Positions 36,381 through 46,607 of a DNA stretch of 64,000 bases are shown here, piece by piece. Numbering within the stretch: the first letter of the stretch is position 1; every line of letters starts with the position of its first letter. Source of the DNA: Chloranthus sessilifolius (taxonomy: Eukaryota; Streptophyta; Magnoliopsida; Chloranthales; Chloranthaceae); assembly GCA_021018995.1 (NCBI GenBank), contig CM037590.1, forward strand, positions 81,376,097-81,440,096, in the 5' to 3' direction. The notes beneath the pieces are model-generated. The model made no database searches. It saw nothing but the letters and a program-made list of their open reading frames with translations, and had not been told where the DNA came from. A program made the translations under genes and the position numbers.

Positions 36381-36390
36381 CTATAAAAAC
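36381..36390 (+). promoter_or_regulatory. TATA box, element E 5' LTR
   Basis: CTATAAAAAC after the GCGCCGCCACACC block, about 190 bases downstream of the motif array. The other LTR has it at 47698-47707. Confidence 0.75.
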
Positions 36391-36689
36391 CCATACTTAG
36401 CTTAGGTTTAGGGGACCTTTTTACCATCTTTTTACATCCTGGAATAGCTGAGAACACATCTCATTTCTTGGAGACTTGATCTGAGATCGTTTTTCTTTTC
36501 TTTTTATAGCTGTAAGTAGTTTTCTTTTTCTTCTTTTTCTTTCTCTTCATAGTCCAGCACTTGTTGGCTATGCCTTTGTATGCATTTTTGAACTAGTTTA
36601 ATGGATGTTTTGTAGTAGGATTTTTACATTATGGGATTTGTGTTTGAATGTGAGATGCTTTGTGTAAGGCTGCTGCCTTGTGATCCGCT

Positions 36690-37440
36690 ATTGCTTTAGC
36701 TGTGATTCAAAGCAATGGAGGATTGATTCTAATGGCCACTCAGATCTAAGTGACCTGTATGTCTGGGCTATCATGGTCCTATACAGCCTTAGCCCCACCA
36801 CATGACCCACTAGATCTGAAATCCCCATGGGTGAGCTGGTAGCCTTGTGACAATGGTGGTGGCAGCGATATTCTTATTTTATCTTGGGCTCCGTGAGGAG
36901 GATAGCCTCTGGGATAGTCTGTGACCATTCAAGTGGACAGGTTATAGCCTTAGGGTGATTCTAATACACCGATCCAAGATGGATCCTTCTTCTCTGCACC
37001 TGAGCTTGTATTAGCCTGGTGGGAGATTGTACAGAGGCAGACTCCCCTATATTGTTATAGATCCGCTATCAGATGTTAGATCTGATTTGGTTAAAGAGAT
37101 TGTAGGCTTGTGACTGGACCATTGTAGCCTCACTAAAGCAATGGACAGCTAGATCGAAGGTTGTACTCAATCTCTTGCTGGTTCTATGTATCTGGGCTAT
37201 CATGGTCTTATACAGCCTTAGCCCCACACATAGAACTTTAGAGGTTGAGGTTCCCAATGGATTCTTGAGCTGGTAGCCTGGATGAAATTGTGCCTACAAT
37301 GATTATCTTGTTTTGACCCATCTCTGGATTGTGGTTCCCCTATGGGATAGTCTGTGACCATTTGAGTGGACAGGTTATAACCTTAAGGGATTGGATCATG
37401 GTACAGAGATGGGTCGAATCCTTTCTCCTCAGTGGTGATA
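36690..37440 (+). repeat. 430-bp internal direct duplication within element E LTR
   Basis: CTGGGCTATCATGGTC-T/C-TATACAGCC occurs at about 36763 and 37191, and GGGATAGTCTGTGACCATT at about 36911 and 37344, with AGCTGGTAGCC between in both. Two diverged 430-bp modules sit in the R/U5 part. The 3' LTR has the same pair near 48078 and 48510, so the duplication predates this insertion. Confidence 0.75.
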
Positions 37441-37883
37441 ACGTAGCCATTGGACAAGATTTCTATAACATCATATCTAAATCTAAGTTTCAAAACTCCT
37501 CTGATCTAGGCTCAATAACATACTTCTCACCCTTTTATATTTATTTTCCACACTCCATCCATCCTCTCAACCCTTTCTGTAGTTTAGACATTAGGCTACC
37601 TTAGGATTTGTAAACTAAGTGACCTTAAACTCCCTTCCCTTAAGGACTGCCAGATCTGTAGTCAGATCTGGAGGGACTACTAGAGATGGCTCCCTTGGTG
37701 CTATAGATCATCTTTCCCTGTGGGATAAACTCTTACTTATCAAAACTTGCCACAATGGACCCTGTATCTTGCAGGTCTAGGACTTCTCAGTTGTGCTGAT
37801 TTCATCCCCTATTTTATTTTGATTTTAAATTTCTTTTACCTTAAACAAATAAAGAAAGAATAGCTGGGGAAGCAACAAGTTTT

Positions 37884-37901
37884 TGGTGCCGTTGCCGGGG
37901 A
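37884..37901 (+). promoter_or_regulatory. Primer binding site, tRNA-Asp type, element E
   Basis: TGGTGCCGTTGCCGGGGA, six bases after the LTR. It differs in one base from the standard Athila site. Confidence 0.9.
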
Positions 37902-38244
37902 AAGTTGATCTATTAGTAGACCCTAAGTTTTTGTAGTTTTATTATTCTTTGGTAGTTTAGAATAATTGATACTGTTGATGAATTTTTGAATTTTTTTCTT
38001 TCAGATCTAGACAGCAGCAGTGAAAGACAGTGGGATTACAATTGGAGCTTAGCTACCTCTATTTGCAAACTCTCTAACTTTTAAAACTCTGTCTATCTTT
38101 CTTGAAAATTCTCTAACAGTATCTAGGATAGTTGTAAATGTATTCTTTAAATAGCTGTAAATTAGTTAGATAAATTTGTTAATTGTAAAGTTATTCATTT
38201 GCAATGTGCTTGCAAGAAGCTCTCCTTGCTGTTGGTGTGCTTGT
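37902..38244 (+). other. Element E leader
   Basis: A short untranslated leader between primer site and gag. I see no gene or repeat in it. Confidence 0.7.
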
Positions 38245-41200
38245 ATGATTGGGAGGAGATCTCTCATCCCTACTTTAGAGCCTCTTAACCCTGAGTTAGA
38301 AAGGGGAAGGAGACTTAGAAGAGACAGGCACACCACAGGAGAGCCCCCAAGTGAACCTGTGACAGCAAATATGAGTGAAGAACAACCTAGAACTCTCAAG
38401 GAGTTGAATGCTTCGGATGATTATAACTCCCCTTTTAGCATTCAATTCCCTGATGTTCAAGGGAATTATGAAATAAAAACTTCAATCATCCAGATGCTGC
38501 CCTCTTTCCATGGGCTTAGCAAGGAGGACCCGTACAAGAACATTGACCAGTTCTTGGCCTTGTGCACCACTTTTAATATTACTGGTTTAGGACCTGAGGC
38601 TACTAGGCTCAGACTCTTTCCCTTCTCTCTGAAGGATAGGGCTAGTACCTAGTTGACCACTCTTCCCAACAATAGCATTGCTTCATGGAAAGACCTACAG
38701 ACCAAGTTTCTGACCAAGTTCTTCCCTGAGACCAAAACTAGCCAGTTGAGGAAAGAGATTCTTGCTTTTGCTCAATCCTCAACTGAGGATTTTAACCAAG
38801 CCTGGGATAGGTTTAAAGAAATGCTCAAACAATGCCCACACCACAAGATCCCAGAGTGGCAGCTTGTACAAAGCTTCTACAATGGGATTGATGAGAAAAA
38901 TAGAGATATGGTCGATGCCTCTTGTGGTGGATCCTACATGCACAAGACTGCTGAGGAGGCATGGGAATTGTTTGAGGTGATTAGTGAGAATGCTTTTCAA
39001 AAGTCATCCCTGGCAAGAACTAGTCAGGAATCTGAGTCAAAGGTGGGGCCTGCTGTTGGATCAAGAGGAAAAGTTTATGAGGTGTCTGGGAACAATGACC
39101 TGCAGCTATAGATGGCAAACCTCTCTATGAAGTTGATCGTGATGTAACCTGTATAAGGGCTGCTCATGTGGCAGAGGCATGTCTGATATGCCAGTCCCCA
39201 CAGCACACAGTCGAGGAATGTCCATCTGCAGGGCAATTTCCTGAGTTGGTTTTGAAACATGCTGCTGCTGCCCAATCTTATGGCCAGCAACAATCTGGGG
39301 GCTACAACAGACAGCCATATGGATACTAGCACCAAAATGCTGGTTACCAATGGAGAGACCACTCAAATCTGAGGTGGAGGCAAGACAACTACATGCAGCC
39401 CCAGTAGATGTTGGCCTTACCACAAAGGCCACAGCAGCAGTTCAATCAAGGGAATGCCCCTAGGTCTAACTTCCAGCACCATTAGCAGCCCCATCAGCAA
39501 CAAAATCAATTGGTCTTACCCCCATCTCAACCTAGAAATACTTCTTTCGAGGACCAGGTCTTGACCTCACTGCAAAACCTGGAATTCTTGGCTCAGACTG
39601 TGGACTCTCATGGTCAGAGCCTCCAGAAAATGGAAGAACAGATAAGCCAAATTTCAAATGCCTTGGTTAGGAGAGATGAAGGGAGGTTGCCTTGCCAGCC
39701 AGTTGCTAACCCCAAGGGTCAATTTTTAATTAAAGAAGCTTCCTCAAGTTTTGAGGGAACCAATGTTGTGACTACCCTAAGGTCTGGCAGGCTGTTAGAC
39801 AACTAGGTGGGTAACAAACCAGTAGAGGTCATTTCCATAAATGATGCACATGATCGTGATAGAGATGTTGTAGGAACACAAAGCCAAGAATTGCCTGCCA
39901 CCCTGCAGCAGGTGAAAAATAAAGAGGTTGTAGTTGAGCCTCAGCAGGGAGAAAAACATGAAAAAAGAAAGAAACAGAAGTTTAGTCATGGACTAGCAGT
40001 TGAGGAACCAGCAGTACCTCAACTGCCATTTCCTCAGGCTTTGGATGGTCCTGTCCCTTTTGATAAAGGGAATGCCCAAATGGAGGAAATGATGGAGACC
40101 TTCAGGCAGGTGAAAATCAATTTACCCCTGCTTGAGGCAATTAAACAGGTCCCAGCCTATGCAAAGTTCCTGAAAGACCTCTGCACCCAAAAGAGAAAAG
40201 CTAGAGGCCATGTGTCCAAAAAGGTCTTTGCAACTGATACAGTGAATTCTGTATTTAACATATCAATGCCTGAGAAGTTGCAAGATCCTGGGATACCCAC
40301 TATTCCCTGCGTAATTGGAGACCATACAATTGGAAAAGCCCTTTTAGACCTTGGAGCCAGTGTTAACCTATTGCCATATAGTGTATATCTGCAGCTAGGT
40401 TTGGGGGAGCTGAAGGCTACCCCCATTGTGCTAATGATGGCTGATAGGTCTGAGAGGAGACCTCTGAGAATGGTTGAGGATGTCTTAGTGGGGGTGGATA
40501 AGTTTTTCTACCCTGCTGACTTCTTAGTTTTGGACATGGGCTGCAGCAATAGCCCAAATCCCATACCTGTTATATTGGGCAGGCCCTTCTTGGCCACTGC
40601 CAATGCATGCATTCAATGTAGGTCTGGAGTAATGGAGGTAACTTTCGGACATATGAAAGTTGAGCTGAATGTGTACAATAGTGCAAAGTACCCTCAGATC
40701 GACAATGAGGAGAGCTTTACAGTGGATGCACTAGAGGAAATTATAGAAGAAGAATTGCCCACTCTGCTGGAATGGGGCAAAATTGTCAGGAATTTAGTTA
40801 AAATTTGGGACATGGTGGAGGAAGAGAGCCCAGATGTGATACCAAAAGACATGACCACATTAAAGTCTTCTGTGGGCTTAGTGCAGCATTCCAGTTGGAA
40901 ACCTACATTGCTGCCTCTTCCTCCAACCTAAAATGCACCAATTTTGCCATCCGCCCAACAAGCCCCTGATCTGGAACTCAAGAAGCTTCCAGAAACATTA
41001 AAATATGCCTTCCTTGAGAAAGGAGATAAGCTTCCTGTAATCATCTCTTCCTCTCTTACCAATGAGCAGGAAGAGGAATTACTAACAGTTTTGAGGAAGT
41101 ACAAGAAGGCAATTGGTTGAACCATTGCTGATCTGAGAGGAATAGATGCATCAATTTGCATGTACAGGATCCATCTTGAGGAGGAATCACTACCCTCCAG

Positions 41201-43896
41201 GGAGATGCAGAGGAAGTAAAATCCTCACATGCAGGAAGTGGTCCTCAAGGAGATCATTAAATTGCTGGATGCAGGGGTGATTTACCCCATCTCTGATTCT
41301 AACTGGGTGGCACCTATCCAAGTGGTGCCCAAGAAATCTGGCATAACAGTAATTAAAACTGAAACTAGAGAGTTGAGACCAGCTGGGGAGACCACTGGCT
41401 GGAGAGTGTGCATTGATTATAGGAAACTCAACTCTAAAACCAGAAAGGATCACTTCCCTCTCCCCTTCATTGATCAAATTTTGGATAAGTTGTCTGGAAA
41501 AGCTTTTTACTGTTTTCTTGACGGATACTCAGGGTACAACCAAATCCTTGTGCATCCTCAAGACCAAGAGAAAACCACCTTTACCTGTCCTTTTGGCACC
41601 TTTGCTTACAGAAGGATGCATTTTGGGCTGTGTAATGTGCCAGTCACTTTTCAGAGGTGTATGTATGCCATATTCTCTGATATGATTGACAAGTTTTTGG
41701 AGATTTTTATGGATGATTTTTCTGTCTATGGGGACAGTTTTGGCCAATGTCTACAACACCTCAGCCTAGTTCTACAAAGATGTGAAGAGACCAATCTGAT
41801 CTTAAGCTGGGAAAAGAGCCACTTCATGGTAACACAAGGCATTGTGTTGGGCTATGTAGTCTCTAAAAAAGGGCTTGAGGTAGACAAGGCCAAAGTTGAC
41901 CTCATTGCCAATTTGCCCCCTCCAAAAACAGTCAAATAAATCAGATCTTTCCTTGGGCATGCAGGATTTTACAGGAGGTTCATTAAGGACTTCAGCAAAA
42001 TTGCTAAGCCATTGTGCCACTTGCTCTGCCAGGATGTGCCCTTTGACTTTTCTGCTGAATGTCTTAAGGCTTTTGAAACATTGAAAATATGCCTCACCAC
42101 TGCCCCTATACTCCAAACACCAAACTATACCCTGCCTTTTGAGCTGATGTGTGATGCATCAGATTTGGCAATAGGTGCTGTTTTGGGCCAATGAAAGGAT
42201 AAGCTGCCTATGGTCATTGCTTATGTCAGCAAATCAGTTGCTGAAGCTCAACTGAACTATACCATAACTGAGAAAGAGCTTCTGGCAGTGGTTTATGCTG
42301 TTGACAAATTTAGAGCCTATTTACTAGGATCGAAAACTGTAATCTTCACTGACCATTCAGCATTGAAGTACCTATTATCCAAGAAAGATGCTAAGCCCAG
42401 GCTGATTAGATGGATACTCCTGCTGCAGGAGTTTGACATTGAAATCAAGGACAAAAAGGGTGTGGAGAATGTGGTGGCTGACCACTTGTCCAGAATTGTC
42501 TTGGAGAAATGCCATGATGGTCCTCTAAATGATGCCTTCCCGGATGAGCAATTATTTGCCATCCAATCCTTGGTCCCTTGGTTTACACACATTGTCAATT
42601 ATCTAGTTATAGGAAAGATTCCTGCCCACTGGACCCAAATGGACAAAGACTATTTTTCTCAAAGGTCAAGTATTTTTTCTGGGAGGAACCTTGCCTATAC
42701 AAGTACTGTGCAGACCTTGCCTATACAAGTACTGTGCAGACCAAATCATCAGAAGATGTGTTCGCAAAAGTGATGTCCCCAGTATTCTGGCCATGTGCCA
42801 TGAAAATGCCTGTGGAGGCCACTTTAGTGGGAGAAAAATAGCTGACAAGGTCATGCAGTGTGGGTTTTACTGGCCTTCTTTATTCAAAGATGTATATACA
42901 CACTGCAAGGCATGTGAGAAATGTCAAAAATTAGGAGGGCTATCCAAAAGAAATTCAATGCCTTTGCAGCCCATCCTGGTTGTAGAACTGTTTGATGTAT
43001 GGGGTATAGACTTCATGGGCCCCTTTCCTCCTTCTAATGGTTATCAGTTCATCTTAGTGGCAGTGGACTATGTTTTCAAATGGGTAGAAGTCATTGCCAC
43101 AAGAACCAATGACAACCAGGTGGTCCACAAATTTGTAAGGCAGCAAATTTTCTCCAGATTTGGAACCCCTAGAGCTATTATCAGTGATGGGGGTAGCCAT
43201 TTCTGCAACAGAAATTTCGAGAGCTTGCTCAAGAAATATTCTGTGACCCATAGGATTGCTACTCCCTACCACTCACAGACAAGTGGGCAAGTTGAAATTT
43301 CCAATAGGGAGATCAAGCACATCCTTGAGAAAATAGTAAGGACTGACAGGAGAGATTGGGCCGATAAACTGAATGATGCACTGTGGGCTTATAGGACTGC
43401 CTATAAGACTCCCATTGGAATGTCCCCATTCAGACTGGTCTATGGCAAAGCTTGCCATATCCCAGTAGAGTTAGAACACAAAGCCTATTGGGCCATTAAG
43501 AATTTAAATATGAACCTAACTTCTGTTGGTCATCACAGGTCATTGCAGCTGTCTGAATTGGATGAGTTGAGGATGGATGCTTATACCAATACCAGGATCT
43601 ACAAGGAACGGTCCAAAGCTTTCTTTGACAAGGGTTTGCTGAGAAAAAGCCTCATACCTGGTGGTAAGGTTTGGTTATTCAACTCCAAACTAAAATTCTT
43701 TCCTGGCAAATTAAAATCCAGATGGGAAGGTCCCTATATTGTCGTAAATGTTTCCCCATCTGGTGCTGTGGAAGTCCAGGATCCCAAATCTGGGCGAACC
43801 TTCAAAGTGAATGGTCAGAGGCTTAAGCCTTGTATCGAAAAACCTGCTGACCCTATGACCACTATTCATTTTCATGGGACCCCTACCTCTACCTGA
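38245..43896 (+). pseudogene. gag-pol: Element E gag-protease-RT-RNase H-integrase polyprotein
   Basis: The start is placed at ATG 38245 (MIGRRSLIPTLEPLNPELER) because the same basic N-terminus opens B's gag; the upstream in-frame ATG at 38176 has no counterpart. Domains: gag 38245-39800 (EDPYKNIDQFLALC; DMVDASCGGSYMHK; a CLICQSPQHTVEEC cluster near 39180), protease with LLDLGAS at 40341-40361, RT about 41229-41940 (FMDD at 41706-41720), RNase H 42100-42500 (MCDASDLAIGAVL) and integrase 42730-43896. Integrase has His/Cys zinc residues and catalytic Asp 43009, Asp 43186 and Glu 43294. Stops at about 38650, 39112, 39805, 40929, 41118, 41218, 41937 and 42193 are transitions. A T-run frameshift near 42655 and a 26-bp tandem duplication at 42693-42745 break the RNase H to integrase segment; the last 400 codons are open. 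Confidence 0.92.
42693..42745 (+). repeat. 26-bp tandem duplication in element E pol
   Basis: ACCTTGCCTATACAAGTACT plus GTGCAG is present twice in a row without differences. As 26 is not a multiple of three it shifts the frame. It is identical in both copies, so it is recent compared with the stops. Confidence 0.9.
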
Positions 43897-44154
43897 CCCA
43901 CAGTTGTGTCCATGTTGTACTATACTACTTTTTTTTCTTCAATAATTTTTAGAAAATTGTAGTGTTTATGTGGAGTCTGAATATGTTGAGCTTGATAGAG
44001 TTTATGTCGGATTGGTATGATTTCTTCTTCTTCCTCTGTGAATTGCTGATTTTTGAATTGAATGCCTATTGTTTGAATATTTTTTATGAGTATGCCGCAC
44101 TACCTGTATTGCCCCTGTTTGGTACTAAGCCCTCACGCATTACAAATTGAGATT

Positions 44155-44335
44155 TGGAAAGCTCTCGCGCAATTCACATAGAACATTTATTTCGTGGTCG
44201 CGAGCTTCAACAAATGCTGCAGAGTCTCTCGCGCACTTTAAGCACCAACATTCATAATAGCGAGATTCAGTTATCTTGTGATCCCCTTACCCAGCTGCGC
44301 GAGTCAAATGCATTTGTCATTTCCCACGCCGATTG
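44155..44335 (+). repeat. Internal copy of the element E LTR motif array
   Basis: Five CG-rich motif copies (TCTCGCGCA twice, GTCGCGAGC, TAGCGAGA, CTGCGCGAG) occur between the end of pol and the short ORF. They use the motif of E's own LTR and occupy the same place as the TCGATAGG array in B. Confidence 0.72.
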
Positions 44336-44422
44336 CTGGGACTTGACGTTTCCCAACTCCCTCTCAATTAATTGCGGCGACCTGGATGCTATTCCACCGT
44401 TTCATCTTCCACCATCCTCGTC

Positions 44423-44431
44423 TTTAAATAC
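44423..44431 (+). promoter_or_regulatory. Candidate internal promoter TATA box, element E
   Basis: TTTAAATAC, 72 bases before ATG 44503 and about 90 bases after the motif array. A TATA-less reading is possible, since the match is imperfect. Confidence 0.4.
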
Positions 44432-44502
44432 ACAGGGAGCCCCTTTCATATTCATGGCATCCTTTCTCGTGACACCCTAGCGGTCCTTCCCTACTCCTAC
44501 CA

Positions 44503-44679
44503 ATGGCAGATGACAAGCCTAATGCGCTGCCTAACAAGTTTTACCCGATGTGGTTGGACCCGCCACCACCTAAAGAGCCGGATCCCCTACAACCCTCCGG
44601 GATGAGTGCAGGCGATTCAGCCTCACGGCTAAGGAGAAGGAGGAAAAGCTCCAGCCACAGTAGAAAAAGCAAAAGATAG
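44503..44679 (+). CDS. Short ORF at the ORF3 position, element E
   Basis: An intact 58-codon frame (MADDKPNALPNKFYPMWLDP then an acidic-proline and a basic Arg/Ser/Lys-rich tail ending HSRKSKR). I do not recognise it. It sits where ORF3 of Athila elements begins and, like B's ORF3, has an acidic start followed by a basic stretch, so it may be the 5' stub of an ORF3 whose rest was deleted. It could equally be a chance frame. The tail resembles a nuclear localisation signal. The candidate promoter upstream supports expression, but only by inference. Confidence 0.35.
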   Translation: MADDKPNALPNKFYPMWLDPPPPKEPDPLQPSGMSAGDSASRLRRRRKSSSHSRKSKR

Positions 44680-46594
44680 AACCATCCCCTGCCCCCTCCA
44701 CTCCACCCCCTACCCCACCTTCTCAACCCCCTCACCGTTGATCCCTCTCTCCCTTCTTCCCCCTTTTTGTAATTTTCTTTTTTCGTTTTAATGAAATTTC
44801 CTTTTCCTATTATTCTGTACAGTTCTCTGTTTTTGGTTGTTTTCTTTCTTACTGTTTCATTTTATTATGCCCTTAATAAATCTGCTGCACGGACACCTTT
44901 GAACCAGTGAGGACACTGCTCCTCATAGGTTTGGGAGTATGGCAGACAGGCAGACCCTGCAATGGAATAGTTAACTTAAGTGCAGCAAAGTCATGTGAGT
45001 AATATGGAAATGGATCTATGATCACTTAAGAATCATGAAAAATAAGAAATTTAAAATTTCTGCAAACTTTAAACATTATAAACTTGTGATATTTTACATT
45101 TCCATGATGAAATCACCAAGGAAACCCACTTGTATCAGCACTAAGTGAATCATTAGAGAGAGAAAAAGGTGAGGACATACTTAAAAGTTCAAAGGAAGAC
45201 CATAACCAGTAAGAATTGGGCCTATAAATTTTTTTTCCATCCTTTGAGGAGTAACTAAGGCAATCTCTTCTAGTTCTAAGGACTGGCTGAGTCACTGTGC
45301 TCACTAGAATTTAGGCAACTCCAAGTTGAAACAACTGACAGCACTCATGAAACTTAGAAAAGGATCAAGGCCTTCTCTTGGATAGTCTGAGCCTAAAAAG
45401 ACCAACCCTAAAGCAACTGCCCTTGTCCATACCCCCTTTGAGCTTTAAATCCTAAATTTCTTTAAAATACACCTGAGTACTTGAACCTAAACCTATGAAC
45501 CTGCTTCAGCGTACCCTCACTCTGAGAATTCAGAAGGTAAAGGAGAAAGAGTTGGAAATGGACTAGCTATGGTCAACATTAGGTGAATGGAGAAGAAGTA
45601 TCTCAAAATTCTGGCAGTATGGTAACTGAGAACATGGTGGCATTTCTGAAAAGCAAAAGCAAAAATAAAAAGAAGAAAATTCCATCAAAAGGAAACAAAA
45701 ATAATAATGAAGAGGAATAAGGGAGGAGTCAAGAGGAACTTTCATTGGAGAATCAAAATCGAGAAGAGAAACTGATCACTTCAAATCTGAAAATCTCAAT
45801 GAAGATGAAGGGAGCTGAATTCAAGAAGGTGAAGTCATGAATCACCTCTGTCACCTACTGATTTCTCAATTTTGAACCCCTTTTCAACCTTCCATTCTTT
45901 TTAACCCCACTCCATAAGCCACATTACAGCCCAGTTAAAATCCCTTGTGATCCAAAGTTGAGTGAGCTGTCATGTGGAGATAAAGAGTTATCCAATCTAT
46001 GGTGAGGAACTGTCAATGATGTCAGCACTTAAGAACTTTGCCTATGCTCATGCTTACAGACCCATTTGGGGGATGTAACTACTCTTGAGCCTGAGAGAAA
46101 ATGAACCCCTCAACAAGACCCTTATGAGAGTATGCCCTGGACAGTTTTTGGATCCGATCTTGAATGCATTAGGTATGACCTATAACCTAATTTTTAATCT
46201 GATGATGAGCTTAGTGCTGACACACACTTGTGCAATTTTCTGTGGTTGTAAACTGATTGGAAGTGTTGTGCATTCATGAAAACTTGTTTATGCTGTTTAC
46301 ATTTCTGTGCAACCAATGTATTAAATTTCTTGTATTTTTACTAATTCAAGAGTGAACTAAATCTGCTACTTGACTGCTCACCTAATTATATTGCACTTTT
46401 GTTAACTGTTTCATTGAGAAGTTTGTGGGTGTCTTCACTGAAAACTCTAAGGAGACTTCACTCCTCCACTAGGGATAACCTAGGGGTTTAAAAGGCTTGG
46501 TACATATGCTAAATGTATCCGTGCTCCCTACGAAAGTGGCATGTAATTTTTATAGTAGATTTAATGTAGCTTTGCTAAGGGACTAGCAAAGATT
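44680..46594 (+). other. Element E 3' untranslated region
   Basis: No gene seen in this 1.9-kb stretch. It is related to B's 3' region (12188-13971, inverted), clearest at 46410-46500. A pyrimidine-rich stretch follows the short ORF (44680-44770). Confidence 0.7.
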
Positions 46595-46607
46595 AGGTTT
46601 GGGGGTG
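46595..46607 (+). promoter_or_regulatory. Polypurine tract, element E
   Basis: AGGTTTGGGGGTG immediately before the 3' LTR, matching B's AGGTTTGGTGTG. Confidence 0.8.

Larger units (their letters stand above)
35291..37877 (+). repeat. Element E 5' LTR
   Basis: TGTTAAGACC to GAAGCAACA, 2587 bp. It contains the terminal inverted repeat, the CTCGCG motif array, a telobox palindrome, a TATA box and an internal 430-bp direct duplication. Confidence 0.95.
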
